Source of the DNA: Aquabacterium sp. J223
GTDB taxonomy: Bacteria > Pseudomonadota > Gammaproteobacteria > Burkholderiales > Burkholderiaceae_C
Direction of reading: 5' to 3'
DNA: 64,000 nucleotides
Assembly: GCF_024666615.1 (NCBI RefSeq)
Contig: NZ_CP088297.1
Coordinates: 1,488,001 to 1,552,000, forward strand
The translations under genes and the position numbers were made by a program. This document shows, one piece after another, positions 31,314 to 40,023 of the stretch (position 1 is the stretch's first letter; the number at the start of each line of letters is the position of its first letter). The notes below the pieces were generated by a model. The model saw only the letters and a list, made by a program, of their open reading frames with translations. It had not been told where the DNA came from and searched no databases.

Positions 31314-32465
31314 TCAGCCGCGGTGGTAGCGGTGGGCCGAGAAGGGCAGGGCCACGACCTCCATCGGCACCGGCTTGCCGCGCACCTCGGCGCGGGGGCG
31401 GCTGCCGACGGACGCCAGCGGCGTGTCGACATAACCCATCGCCACCGGCCGCGGCTGCGAGGGCATCAACGTGCCGCTGGTGACCTGGCCGATGGCGTGA
31501 CCGTGCGCGTCGAGCAGCGGCGCGCCGGCGCGCACCGGCACGCGGTCCAGCGCCACCAGGCCGACGCGCTTGCGGCTCGGCCCGTCGCGCAACTGGGCGG
31601 CGATGACCGCGGCGCCGGGGTGGCCGCCGGCGCGGGCGCCGCCCTCGCGGCGCACCTTCGGCAGCGCCCAGGCCAGGTCGGCCTCCACCGGCGTGGTGGC
31701 GGGCGAGATGTCCTGGCCGTGCAGGCACAGGCCCGCTTCCAGCCGCAACGTGTCGCGTGCGCCCAGGCCGGCGGGGCCGACCTCGGGCAGGGCCAGCAGC
31801 GCCTCGGCCAGCGCCTCGGCCTGGTGGGCGGGCACCGAGATCTCGAAGCCGTCCTCGCCGGTGTAGCCGGAGCGCATGACGAAGCAGTCGGCGCCGGCCA
31901 GCGTGAACGGCGCCCCGTGCATGAAGGCCAGCCGCTGCACGCCGGATTCCAGCCGTGTCAGGGCGGTGGCGGCCAGCGGGCCCTGCAGCGCCAGCAGCGC
32001 CTGGTCGGGCATCGGCTCGCAGGCGATGTCACGGCCCAGGGCGTCCTCCAGCAGCGCCTGGTCGGCGGCCTTGTTGGCCGCGTTAACGACGAGCAGGAAG
32101 TCTTCCTCGCCGCGGCGGCAGACCATCAGGTCGTCGAGGATGCCGGCGTCGTCGTTCAGCAGGAAGCTGTAGCGCATGCGGCCGACGGCGCAGCCGATCA
32201 GGTCGGCCGGCAGCAGCCGCTCCAGGGCCCGCGCGGCGTCGCGGCCGGTGACGCGGACCTGGCCCATGTGCGAGACGTCGAACAGCGCGGCCGACTCCCG
32301 GCACTGCCGGTGCTCGGCGACCAGGCCGGCCGGGTAGCTCACCGGCATGTCGTGGCCGGCGAAGGCCACCATGCGCGCGCCCAGCCTCTGGTGCAGGGCG
32401 TGCAGCGGGGTGCGGGCGAGCGCGGCGCTGTCGGAGGTGCTGGTGGTGCTGGAGGGCGTGGACAT
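31314..32465 (-). CDS. gcvT: Aminomethyltransferase (glycine cleavage T protein)
   Basis: GcvT releases ammonia from the aminomethyl-lipoyl arm and forms 5,10-methylene-tetrahydrofolate. The 383-residue protein shows [31 protein letters not shown], and the folate-region motifs YTGEDGFEI and [16 protein letters not shown]. The N-terminus carries about a dozen extra Ser/Thr-rich residues, so a slightly later start is possible. It is the first gene after the riboswitch. Confidence 0.97.
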   Translation of the reverse strand: MSTPSSTTSTSDSAALARTPLHALHQRLGARMVAFAGHDMPVSYPAGLVAEHRQCRESAALFDVSHMGQVRVTGRDAARALERLLPADLIGCAVGRMRYSFLLNDDAGILDDLMVCRRGEEDFLLVVNAANKAADQALLEDALGRDIACEPMPDQALLALQGPLAATALTRLESGVQRLAFMHGAPFTLAGADCFVMRSGYTGEDGFEISVPAHQAEALAEALLALPEVGPAGLGARDTLRLEAGLCLHGQDISPATTPVEADLAWALPKVRREGGARAGGHPGAAVIAAQLRDGPSRKRVGLVALDRVPVRAGAPLLDAHGHAIGQVTSGTLMPSQPRPVAMGYVDTPLASVGSRPRAEVRGKPVPMEVVALPFSAHRYHRG

Positions 32466-32552
32466 GGGCGGACTCCCGGGCTAGGCGACGTGTCACCACG
32501 GCCGCCCGCAGCGCCTGAAGCGCCCTGGCTGCCGTCTCGACGTGCTGCCCCC

Positions 32553-32817
32553 GCTGTCCGCTTTACCTGAGAGATTGGCGACGCCTCGCGGCGACGCTTG
32601 CCCCTTCGGTGGACGGCGCCGCGTGTGCGGTGCCGCCTCTCTCCAGTGAGGAGCGCCCCCCGTGTCGTCATCCACGTGCAACGGGGCGGCGCCTTGCCAG
32701 TCCTTTTGCCTGAGCGTTCGGACCGTGCGGGATCAGCGATCCCGGCGGTCCTGCGCCTTCGGCGGTGGCCCCCGTGCGGCTTCGGTGTGCGAAGCGACGG
32801 CGGTCACGCTCTCCTGG
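32553..32817 (-). ncRNA. Tandem glycine riboswitch upstream of gcvTHP
   Basis: Read on the minus strand, two glycine aptamers follow each other. Aptamer 1 (about 32817 to 32697) has CCAGGAGAGC, CACCGCCGAAGGCGCA and CGCTCAGGCAAAAGGACTGG. Aptamer 2 (about 32645 to 32553) has GGAGAGAGG, CCACCGAAGGGGCAA and CTCTCAGGTAAAGCGGACAG. These are the conserved cores of the gcvT riboswitch class. The 87 bases between aptamer 2 and gcvT hold the expression platform. Glycine binding normally turns gcv expression on. Confidence 0.95.
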
Positions 32818-32824
32818 CGCGGCC

Positions 32825-32830
32825 AGTGTA
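32825..32830 (-). promoter_or_regulatory. Candidate -10 element of the gcvTHP operon
   Basis: TACACT on the minus strand lies just upstream of aptamer 1 and would start the RNA within a few bases of the riboswitch. A TTGGCC sits upstream but about 20 bases away, longer than ideal. Confidence 0.4.
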
Positions 32831-32859
32831 GCCGCAGCCCCGGCCCGCCCGGCCAACCC

Positions 32860-34533
32860 TCACATGCCGACGTAGTTCGGTCCGCCGCCGCCCTCGGGCG
32901 TGACCCAGACGATGTTCTGCGTCGGGTCCTTGATGTCGCAGGTCTTGCAATGCACGCAGTTCTGCGCGTTGATCTGCAGACGTTCGCCGCCGCCCTCGGC
33001 CGGCACGTACTCGTAGACGCCGGCTGGGCAGTAGCGGCTCTCGGGTCCGGCGTACTTGGGCAGGTTCACCGCGGTGGGCACCGACGCATCCTTCAGCGTC
33101 AGGTGCGCCGGCTGGTGCTCTTCGTGGTTGGTGTTGCTGAGGAAGACCGAGCTCAGCTTGTCGAAGGTCAGCTTGCCGTCGGGCCGCGGGTAGGCGATCG
33201 GCCGGCAGTCGGCCGCGGGCTTGAGGTACTCCCAGTCCGGCTTGGTGCGGTGCAGGGTCCACGGCGGCGACGCCACGCCGAGCTTGGGCAGCAGCCACTG
33301 CTCGATGCCGGTCATCGCCTTGGCCACGAGCTGCGGCTTCTTGAACCAGTGCTTGAAGTTGCGCGTCTGCTGCAGCTCCTCGTTCAGCCAGCTCTTCTCG
33401 AAGGCCTCGGGGTAGGCGCTCAGTTCGTCCTGCGCGCGGCCGGCAGCCAGTGCCGGCACGATGGCCTCGGCGCAGAGCATGCCGCTCTTGATCGCCGCAT
33501 GGCTGCCCTTGATGCGCGCCGCGTTCAGGTAGCCGGCGTCGCAGCCCACCAGCGCGCCGCCGGGGAACACCGTCTTCGGCAGCGCCTGGGGCGTGCCGTT
33601 GTTGATGGCGCGCGCACCGTAGCCGATGCGCTTGCCGCCTTCGATGTGGGCGCGGATGGCGGGGTGGGTCTTCCAGCGCTGCATCTCCTCGAACGGCGCC
33701 ATGTACGGGTTCTGGTAGTCCAGGCCGATGACGAAGCCAAGGGTCACCAGGTTGCCTTCCAGGTGGTAGAGGAAGCCGCCGCCGAAGGTGTCGTCCTCGA
33801 TCGGCCAGCCGGCGGTGTGCACCACCCGGCCGGGCTGCGCCTTGTCGGCCGGCACCTCCCACAGCTCCTTGATGCCGATGGCCCAGGTCTGCACGTCCCT
33901 GCCTTCGCACAGCCGGTACTTCGCCAGCAGCTGCTTGCCCAGGTTGCCGCGCGCGCCCTCGGCGAAGACGGTGTACTTGCCCAGCAGCGCCATGCCGAGC
34001 TGGAAGTTGGGGCCGGGCTCCCCGTTCTTCTCCACGCCCAGGTTGCCGGTGGCCACGCCGGTCACCCGGCCCTGCTCGTCGTAGAGCACCTCGGCCGCGG
34101 CGAAGCCGGGGAAGATCTCCACGCCCAGCGCCTCGGCCTGCTGCGCCATCCACTTCACCACGTTGGACAGCGAGATGACGTAGCAGCCGTCGTTGTGGAA
34201 GTTGCGCGGCATCAGCCAGTCCGCCACCCGGGAGGTGCCGGTGGCGCTCAGCGTCAGCAGGTCGTCGCCGGTGACCGGCTGGTTCAGCGGGGCGCCGAGG
34301 TCCTTCCAGTCGGGGAACAGTTCGTTCATCGCCCGCGGGTCCATCACCGCACCGGACAGGATGTGCGCGCCGGGCTCCGAGCCCTTCTCCAGCACGACCA
34401 CCGAGGCGTCGGGGTTCAGCTGCTTCAGGCGGATGGCGGTGGCCAGGCCCGCCGGGCCGGCGCCGACGACCACCACGTCGTACTCCATCGACTCGCGCGG
34501 GCCGTACTGGTCGAGGATCTCCTGTGGCGTCAT
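32860..34533 (-). CDS. Electron transfer flavoprotein-ubiquinone oxidoreductase
   Basis: ETF-QO moves electrons from reduced ETF (fatty acid, amino acid and choline dehydrogenases) to ubiquinone at the inner membrane. The 557-residue protein has an N-terminal FAD fold (DVVVVGAGPAGLATAIRL). The C-terminal 4Fe-4S domain carries CVHCKTCDIKDP, and the protein ends in GGPNYVGM, as the family does. It is a single gene, 37 bp upstream of the riboswitch-controlled gcv operon on the same strand and divergent from an SDR gene. Confidence 0.96.
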   Translation of the reverse strand: MTPQEILDQYGPRESMEYDVVVVGAGPAGLATAIRLKQLNPDASVVVLEKGSEPGAHILSGAVMDPRAMNELFPDWKDLGAPLNQPVTGDDLLTLSATGTSRVADWLMPRNFHNDGCYVISLSNVVKWMAQQAEALGVEIFPGFAAAEVLYDEQGRVTGVATGNLGVEKNGEPGPNFQLGMALLGKYTVFAEGARGNLGKQLLAKYRLCEGRDVQTWAIGIKELWEVPADKAQPGRVVHTAGWPIEDDTFGGGFLYHLEGNLVTLGFVIGLDYQNPYMAPFEEMQRWKTHPAIRAHIEGGKRIGYGARAINNGTPQALPKTVFPGGALVGCDAGYLNAARIKGSHAAIKSGMLCAEAIVPALAAGRAQDELSAYPEAFEKSWLNEELQQTRNFKHWFKKPQLVAKAMTGIEQWLLPKLGVASPPWTLHRTKPDWEYLKPAADCRPIAYPRPDGKLTFDKLSSVFLSNTNHEEHQPAHLTLKDASVPTAVNLPKYAGPESRYCPAGVYEYVPAEGGGERLQINAQNCVHCKTCDIKDPTQNIVWVTPEGGGGPNYVGM

Positions 34534-34720
34534 GGTCGGTCCTGTTTCTCTGCTGCCGTGCTGACGGCGAGGAACCGAGGATTCTAGGCGGCGCCCTGCC
34601 GCCCGGCTGTCGCCTGGCGGTCAGCGCCGCCGGTGGGCCGGACGGCGCGGCGGCCCGTGCTATCGTCGTTCGCGGCCCGTCTCGCAGCACGGGTTCCGAC
34701 GACAACAAGAGGAGCCATCC

Positions 34721-35503
34721 ATGAGCTATTGCATCGACCTGTCGGGCCGCGTGGCCCTGGTCACCGGCGCGTCCAGCGGTCTGGGCGAGCGCTTCGCCCG
34801 CACGCTGGCCAAGGCCGGTGCCGCGGTGGTGCTGGCCGGTCGCCGCATCGAGCGGCTGAAGACGCTGCGCGCCGACATCGAGAGCCAGGGCGGCGATGCG
34901 CACATCGTCGGCATGGACGTCACCGACACCGACAGCATCTGCGCCGCGGTGGCCCATGCCGAGACCGACATGGGCACCATCGACATCCTGGTCAACAACT
35001 CCGGCGTCAGCACCACGCAGAAGCTGGCCGACGTGACCCCTGAGGACTTCGACTACGTCTTCGACACCAACGCCCGCGGTGCCTTCTTCGTCGCCCAGGA
35101 GGTGGGCAAGCGCATGCTGGCGCGGTCGCGCGGCGCGGCGCCCGGCACCTTCACCGGCGGGCGCATCGTCAACATCGCCTCGATGGCGGGCCTGCGGCCG
35201 CTGGGCCAGATCGGCGTCTACGCGATGAGCAAGGCGGCGGTGGTGCACATGACCCGGGCCATGGCGCTGGAGTGGGGCAAGCACGGCATCAACGTCAACG
35301 CCATCTGCCCCGGCTACATCGACACCGAGATCAACCACCACCACTGGCAGACCGAGCAGGGGCAGAAGCTGATCCACATGCTGCCGCGCAAGCGCGTCGG
35401 CAAGCCCGAGGACCTGGACGCGGTGCTGATGATGCTCTGCGCCAACGAAAGCCACTTCGTCAACGGCGCCGTGATCGCAGCCGACGACGGCTTCGGGATC
35501 TGA
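34721..35503 (+). CDS. Short-chain dehydrogenase/reductase (classical SDR)
   Basis: A NAD(P)-dependent oxidoreductase of the classical SDR type, 260 residues. The cofactor motif is TGASSGLG (residues 15-22). NNSG (92-95) replaces the usual NNAG. The catalytic triad is S154, Y167, K171. The acidic residue expected for NAD specificity after the second strand is replaced by RR (41-42), which suggests NADP. A GGAG ribosome site precedes the ATG. The divergent ETF-QO gene hints at acyl-CoA metabolism, but the substrate is unknown. Confidence 0.88.
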   Translation: MSYCIDLSGRVALVTGASSGLGERFARTLAKAGAAVVLAGRRIERLKTLRADIESQGGDAHIVGMDVTDTDSICAAVAHAETDMGTIDILVNNSGVSTTQKLADVTPEDFDYVFDTNARGAFFVAQEVGKRMLARSRGAAPGTFTGGRIVNIASMAGLRPLGQIGVYAMSKAAVVHMTRAMALEWGKHGINVNAICPGYIDTEINHHHWQTEQGQKLIHMLPRKRVGKPEDLDAVLMMLCANESHFVNGAVIAADDGFGI

Positions 35504-35509
35504 TGTTGA

Positions 35510-35628
35510 CCCCCGGCCGTCTGGCGGCCGCCCCCCGGGGGGCTACCCGAAAGGACCGGGGGACCCGGATCCTTTCGGGCGCGCTAAGCGACAGCCCGCC
35601 CCTGGTCGCCTGCGGCGACCTGTCCCCT
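35510..35628 (+). repeat. Intergenic hairpin repeat, family A copy 2
   Basis: This is the second copy of the element at 22101-22218. The core hairpin at 35546-35579 pairs CCCGAAAGGACCGGG with CCCGG-A-TCCTTTCGGG around a GGA loop with the same bulged A. Compared with copy 1, two stem positions differ and both keep pairing (A-T to G-C, C-G to A-T). The right flank (GCCCGCCCCTGGTCGCCTGC) is identical in both. Confidence 0.75.
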
Positions 35629-35641
35629 TGGGGATGCCTCC

Positions 35642-36304
35642 ATGCTGAGCGTTGCGGCGTGCCGGGTGCTCGGCGTGCTGGTGGAGAAGCAGGCCACCGT
35701 GCCCGACAGCTACCCGCTGTCGCTGAATGCGCTGGTGGCGGGCTGCAACCAGAAGACCGCCCGCGAGCCGGTGATGGCGCTCGCCGATGCCGAGGTGCTG
35801 CAGGCCCTCGACGAGCTGAAGGCGCGCAGCCTGGTGGTCGAGAGCAGCGGCAATCGGGTGGTGCGCTTCGAGCACAACGCACCGCGGGCCCTGCGGCTGC
35901 CCGGCGCCGCGGTGGCGCTGCTCGCGTTGCTGATGCTGCGCGGCCCGCAGACCGCCGCCGAGCTGCGCCTGCACACCGAGCGGCTGCACCGCTTCGCCGA
36001 CATCTCGTCGGTCGAGGCCTTCCTGCAGGAGCTGGCCGAGCACGACCCGCCGCAGGTGGTCAAGCTGGCGCGTGCCCCCGGCGCCCGCGAGTCGCGCTGG
36101 GCGCACCTGCTCGCGGGCGAGGTGGGCCTCGCGGCGGCGGACGACGCCTCGCCGGACCAAACGGCGCCGGCGCGTCGCGAGCCGCCCGACGGGGTCAGCG
36201 CCGGCGACTTTGCCGCGCTGCAGGCCGAGGTCGCCGCGCTGCGCCGGCTGGTCGAGGCGATGGCCACCGAGCTGGGCCTCGACACGGCCGCCTTGCCGCG
36301 CTGA
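35642..36304 (+). CDS. YceH family (DUF480) protein
   Basis: The 220-residue protein starts MLSVAACRVLGVLVEKQATVPD and contains YPLSLNALVAGCNQKTAREP, the mark of the YceH/DUF480 family. These proteins have two winged-helix domains, and no firm biochemical role is known to me. The C-terminal part ends in a short coiled coil (LQAEVAALRRLVEAMATELG). The N-terminus looks a few residues shorter than usual. The family A repeat ends only 13 bp before the start codon, and the ribosome site (GGGGA) is weak. Confidence 0.9.
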   Translation: MLSVAACRVLGVLVEKQATVPDSYPLSLNALVAGCNQKTAREPVMALADAEVLQALDELKARSLVVESSGNRVVRFEHNAPRALRLPGAAVALLALLMLRGPQTAAELRLHTERLHRFADISSVEAFLQELAEHDPPQVVKLARAPGARESRWAHLLAGEVGLAAADDASPDQTAPARREPPDGVSAGDFAALQAEVAALRRLVEAMATELGLDTAALPR

Positions 36305-36324
36305 ACGGTCGGCGGAAACCGCCC

Positions 36325-36750
36325 ATGCGCTTCGACCTGCCCGACGACAAGCGGCTGGTGCACGAGCTGGTGATCCCGGTGCGCTGGGGCGACATGGACG
36401 CGGCCGGCCACGTGAACAACGCGATGTACTTCCGCTACTTCGAGACGGTGCGCCTCGACTGGCTGGAGCGCACCAACGGACGCATGTACGCCGACGGCAC
36501 CGGCCCGGTGCTGGTGAACGCCTTCTGCAGCTTCCTGCGCCAGCTGCGTTATCCGGCCGATGTGCTGGCCCGCCACTACCTCGGCCGCGCCGGGCGCAGC
36601 AGCATCGAGACCTTCTTCGTGCTCGAGCGGGCGGACCGTCCCGGCGAACCGGTGGCCACGGGCGGCGGCAAGCTGGTGTGGACGCGCGTGCACGACGAAC
36701 GGTCGGTGCCGCTGCCCGACTGGCTGCGCGCGCTGGCGGTGGGCGGCTGA
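36325..36750 (+). CDS. Acyl-CoA thioesterase, 4HBT/YbgC-like
   Basis: A hot-dog fold protein of 141 residues. It has the 4-hydroxybenzoyl-CoA thioesterase-like motif WGDMDAAGHVNNAMYFRYFE, in which the aspartate of GDMD is the likely catalytic residue. It probably cleaves short acyl-CoAs in the cytoplasm. It lies 20 bp behind yceH and may be co-transcribed with it. Confidence 0.88.
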   Translation: MRFDLPDDKRLVHELVIPVRWGDMDAAGHVNNAMYFRYFETVRLDWLERTNGRMYADGTGPVLVNAFCSFLRQLRYPADVLARHYLGRAGRSSIETFFVLERADRPGEPVATGGGKLVWTRVHDERSVPLPDWLRALAVGG

Positions 36751-36843
36751 TCCCCAAGCTGCGGGGGGTGCCGCCTGCGCGGCGCGGCTACGCTGGCCGA
36801 CGCTGCCGGCATCCCGGCCAGCCCCAACCGCCAGGAGACACGC

Positions 36844-37845
36844 ATGCCCTCGATCCGCTTGATGCTCGCCGCCAAGGCGCGTGCGCTCGCCACCGGCCTG
36901 GCCCTGCTGCTGCCGCTGGCCGCCGCACCGCTGCCGGCGCTGTCCTATACCGGGCTTTATGTCTTCGGCGACAGCCTGTCCGACCCCGGCAACCTGCGCA
37001 CGCTGACCACCGCGGTCAACGCATTGAACCCGCTGGTGCCGCTGCTGCCGGACCCGAGCTACTCCACCGGCCGCTTCTCCAACGGGCCGGTGGCCGCCGA
37101 GGTGCTGGCCGGTGCGCTGGGCCTGGGCGCCGGCCAGGTCTTCAACTTCGCCTTCGGCGGCGGGCAGACGGGCCTCGGCAACCTCTACCCCGAGCTCGAC
37201 CTGCTGGCCCAGACCGGCATCACCGCCCAGGTGTCGGCCTACCGCGGGCTCGTGCCGGCCGCGGACCCGGGCGCGCTGTACATGGTGTGGGGCGGCCCCA
37301 ACGACTTCTTCGCCGGCACCGCGCTGCTGTCCGGCACCACCGCGCCCACCGCGGTGACCCAGCTGCTCGGCGCCATCACCTCGCTGTACGACGAGGGCGC
37401 CCGGCAGTTCCTGGTGCCGCTGATGCCCGACCTGGGCGCCACGCCGCTGTTCGCCGGCGGACCCCTGGCCGGCCTGGCCACGCTGCAGACCCAGAGTTTC
37501 AACAGCCTGCTGGCGGCCGGGCTGAACGGCCTCGGGCTGGCCGGTGCCCACTTCACCGTGTTCGACACCTTCGGCCTGCTGGTCCAGGTGCAGGCCAACC
37601 CCGGCGCCTATGGCTTCACCAACACCAGCCAGTCCTGCGTCACCGGCAACTTCTTCGCCGTCACCGCCGTCTGCGCCGATCCCGGTGACTACGTCTTCTG
37701 GGACGCGGTGCACCCCACCGCCGAAGCGCACGCCATCCTCGGCCGGGCGATGGCGGTGGCGGCCATCCCCGAGCCGTCGACCTACCTGCTGATGGCGCTC
37801 GGCCTGGCGTTGCTGGGCGCAGCGGCGCGCCGCCGCCAACGCTGA
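36844..37845 (+). CDS. SGNH/GDSL hydrolase with PEP-CTERM sorting signal
   Basis: A secreted esterase-like enzyme of 333 residues. A signal peptide (about residues 1-34, ending PLPALS) precedes the GDSL block FGDSLSDPGN with nucleophile S44. The block III-like GGPNDFF and the block V DAVHPTAEAH supply Asn and the Asp-His pair. The last 26 residues are a textbook PEP-CTERM tail: PEPST, a hydrophobic span, then RRRQR. This implies processing by an exosortase encoded elsewhere. The substrate is unknown; exopolysaccharide- or lipid-linked esters are possible. Confidence 0.9.
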   Translation: MPSIRLMLAAKARALATGLALLLPLAAAPLPALSYTGLYVFGDSLSDPGNLRTLTTAVNALNPLVPLLPDPSYSTGRFSNGPVAAEVLAGALGLGAGQVFNFAFGGGQTGLGNLYPELDLLAQTGITAQVSAYRGLVPAADPGALYMVWGGPNDFFAGTALLSGTTAPTAVTQLLGAITSLYDEGARQFLVPLMPDLGATPLFAGGPLAGLATLQTQSFNSLLAAGLNGLGLAGAHFTVFDTFGLLVQVQANPGAYGFTNTSQSCVTGNFFAVTAVCADPGDYVFWDAVHPTAEAHAILGRAMAVAAIPEPSTYLLMALGLALLGAAARRRQR

Positions 37846-37860
37846 GCCCGCTGCGGCCGC

Positions 37861-38415
37861 TCAGGCGGCCAGCAGCCGGTGGACCAGCTCGTGGCTGGTG
37901 GCCGCCTCGAACTTGCGCATCAGCCGCATGCGGTAGACGTCCACCGTGCGCGGGCTGATGCCCAGGCGGCGGCCGATCAATTTGCTGGTCAGGCCCTCGA
38001 TCAGCAGCGCGGCGATCTCGCGCTCTCGCGGCGTGAGGTCGGCCTTCAGCCGGCGCTTGGCCGACAGGTCCTCGAAGCACCAGATGCCGGCGGCGTGCGG
38101 GTGGGCCGGGTCCAGCGCCCGGCCGGAAACATGGCACCAGAACAGCTCGCCGGCCTGCGGCCCGCCCAGCCGCTTCATCACCCGCTCGTCGGCGTAGCGG
38201 CCGTCGCGGCCCAGGCTGGCCACGATGCGGGCGCCGGTGCGCTCGAACTCCTCGTGCGTCGGGTACAGCACCTCGAAGGAACGGCCGGCCAGCTGCTCGC
38301 GCTCGGCGCCGAAGATGGCCAGCAGCTGCTGGTTGCAGTCGAGCATCAGCCGGTCCCGCGACAGCACCAGGCCGATCGGCGCCAGTTCGAACGCGGTCTT
38401 GTAGTCCAGCTCCAT
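37861..38415 (-). CDS. PAS domain-LuxR family transcriptional regulator
   Basis: The 184-residue protein has an N-terminal PAS domain (about residues 5-115, starting YKTAFELAPIGLVLSRDR). A C-terminal LuxR-type helix-turn-helix follows (LTPREREIAALLIEGLTSK, then RLGISPRTVDVYRMRLMRKF). It has no receiver domain, so it probably senses a small ligand or redox state directly. It is divergent from scoAB with a 99-bp gap containing TACGTA-like sites, so it likely controls scoAB. Confidence 0.9.
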   Translation of the reverse strand: MELDYKTAFELAPIGLVLSRDRLMLDCNQQLLAIFGAEREQLAGRSFEVLYPTHEEFERTGARIVASLGRDGRYADERVMKRLGGPQAGELFWCHVSGRALDPAHPHAAGIWCFEDLSAKRRLKADLTPREREIAALLIEGLTSKLIGRRLGISPRTVDVYRMRLMRKFEAATSHELVHRLLAA

Positions 38416-38435
38416 GGGGCGTGTCCGGGGCCTTG

Positions 38436-38466
38436 CTTAATCAATTCTACGTAACGACTACTTAAT
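38436..38466. promoter_or_regulatory. AT-rich divergent regulatory region between the PAS-LuxR gene and scoA
   Basis: In a GC-rich neighbourhood this stretch holds CTTAAT at 38436-38441 and again at 38461-38466. It also holds TACGTA at 38448-38453 and TACTTA at 38459-38464. Repeats of this form are plausible half-sites for the divergently encoded LuxR-type regulator. Confidence 0.4.
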
Positions 38467-38514
38467 GCCTTAAGCAGTACGCTCGCCCGTTCGCTCGATT
38501 CCAGGAGGCAGGCG

Positions 38515-39222
38515 ATGAACAAGGTCTACCCCAGCGCCGCGGCGGCGCTGGACGGGGTGGTGAAGGACGGCCAGCTGATGGCCGTCGGCGGCTTCGGCCT
38601 GTGCGGCATCCCCGAGGCGCTGATCGCCGCGCTGCGCGATTCCGGCGTGAAGGACCTCTCCGTCATCTCCAACAACGCCGGCGTCGACGGCTTCGGCCTC
38701 GGCCTGCTGCTCGAGACGCGGCAGATCAGGAAGATGATCTCCAGCTACGTCGGCGAGAACAAGGAGTTCGAGCGCCAGTACCTGGCCGGTGAGCTGGAGC
38801 TGGAGTTCACGCCGCAGGGCACGCTGGCCGAGAAGCTGCGCGCGGGCGGCGCCGGCATCCCGGCGTTCTTCACGCGCACCGGCGTCGGCACCCTGATCGC
38901 CGAGGGCAAGGAGACGCGCGAGTTCGACGGCCACGTCTACGTGATGGAGCGGGCGCTCAACCCCGAGGTGGCGTTGGTCAAGGCCTGGAAGGCCGACAAG
39001 AGCGGCAACCTGGTCTTCCGCCGCACCGCGCGCAACTTCAACCCGGCCTGCGCGATGGCCGGCAAGACGACCATCGTCGAGGTGGAGCAGCTGGTCGAGG
39101 TGGGAGAGATCGACCCCGACGACGTGCACCTGCCGGGCATCTACGTGCACCGCCTCGTGGTGAACGCCAGCCCGGAAAAGCGCATCGAGAAGCGCACCAT
39201 CCGCGAAAAAGCAGGAGCCTGA
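38515..39222 (+). CDS. scoA: 3-oxoacid CoA-transferase subunit A
   Basis: The alpha subunit of succinyl-CoA:3-ketoacid CoA-transferase moves CoA from succinyl-CoA to acetoacetate or a similar 3-oxoacid. The 235-residue protein opens [16 protein letters not shown] and has the family [16 protein letters not shown] and [14 protein letters not shown] stretches. It also has the [15 protein letters not shown] motif. A strong AGGAGG site precedes the ATG. It is paired with scoB but separated from it by an 86-bp gap holding a repeat. Confidence 0.96.
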   Translation: MNKVYPSAAAALDGVVKDGQLMAVGGFGLCGIPEALIAALRDSGVKDLSVISNNAGVDGFGLGLLLETRQIRKMISSYVGENKEFERQYLAGELELEFTPQGTLAEKLRAGGAGIPAFFTRTGVGTLIAEGKETREFDGHVYVMERALNPEVALVKAWKADKSGNLVFRRTARNFNPACAMAGKTTIVEVEQLVEVGEIDPDDVHLPGIYVHRLVVNASPEKRIEKRTIREKAGA

Positions 39223-39228
39223 GACATG

Positions 39229-39308
39229 CACCCCCCACGCTCACATTCGTTCGCTGCCCCCCAAGGGGGCTCAGGCCTCCTTTGGGGCGGCTCGGCAGGA
39301 GGCCTGAC
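39229..39308 (+). repeat. Intergenic palindromic repeat, family B copy 2, carrying the scoB ribosome site
   Basis: This GC-rich element lies inside the scoAB operon. It begins CACCCCCCACGCTC, then has GCCCCCCAAGGGGGC, then an 11-bp perfect inverted repeat. TCAGGCCTCCT (39271-39281) pairs with AGGAGGCCTGA (39297-39307) around a 15-base loop. The 3' arm contains AGGAGG (39297-39302), 6 bases before the scoB ATG at 39309. It resembles the element at 15108-15180. Confidence 0.75.
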
Positions 39309-39950
39309 ATGCCCTGGACCCAAGACCAAATGGCGGCGAAGGCCGCGCAAGAGCTGCAGGACGGCTTCTACGTCAACCTCGGCATCGGCATCCCGACGCT
39401 GGTCGCCAACCACGTGCGGTCGAACATCGAGGTCTGGCTGCAGAGCGAGAACGGCATGCTGGGCATCGGTCCCTTCCCGACCGAGGACGAGGTCGACGCC
39501 GACCTCATCAATGCCGGCAAGCAGACCGTCACCACCATCCCGGGGTCGTCGATCTTCGGCTCGCACGAGAGCTTCGCCATGATCCGGGGCGGCAAGATCA
39601 ACCTGTCCATCCTGGGCGCCATGCAGGTCAGCGAGAAGGGCGACCTGGCCAACTGGATGATCCCTGGCAAGATGGTCAAGGGCATGGGCGGCGCGATGGA
39701 CCTGGTGGCCGGCGTGCCGCGGGTCATCGTCGTGATGGAGCACGTGGCCCGGAAGAAGGACGGCACCACCGACCTCAAGATCCTGCCCGAGTGCACCCTG
39801 CCGCTGACCGGCGTCGGCGTGGTCAATCGCGTCATCACCGACCTGGCGGTGCTGGACGTGACGCCGCAGGGCCTGAAGGTGGTCGAGATGGCGCCGGAGG
39901 TCAGCGCCGAGGACCTGCAGGCCAAGACCGGCGTCCGGCTGCTGTTCTGA
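39309..39950 (+). CDS. scoB: 3-oxoacid CoA-transferase subunit B
   Basis: The beta subunit of the CoA-transferase, 213 residues. It contains [15 protein letters not shown] and the catalytic-glutamate region [13 protein letters not shown], in which the Glu of SENG forms the CoA thioester. It also has [18 protein letters not shown]. The ATG at 39309 follows AGGAGG. The longer open frame from 39282 runs through the repeat and is unlikely to be coding. It acts with scoA in ketone body or 3-oxoacid use. Confidence 0.96.
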   Translation: MPWTQDQMAAKAAQELQDGFYVNLGIGIPTLVANHVRSNIEVWLQSENGMLGIGPFPTEDEVDADLINAGKQTVTTIPGSSIFGSHESFAMIRGGKINLSILGAMQVSEKGDLANWMIPGKMVKGMGGAMDLVAGVPRVIVVMEHVARKKDGTTDLKILPECTLPLTGVGVVNRVITDLAVLDVTPQGLKVVEMAPEVSAEDLQAKTGVRLLF

Positions 39951-40023
39951 CGGCCGGCCGGCCGACCCGTCCTTCAAACGGACGGTGCATCCAGCCGTAA
40001 CGTGGGGCAGACTCGGCCCCACC

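Noticed and set aside
30844..31728. Extension of the gcvP frame upstream through gcvH
   Set aside because: The extension is Arg/Gly-rich antisense-like sequence overlapping gcvH in another frame; the family start is clear at 30843.
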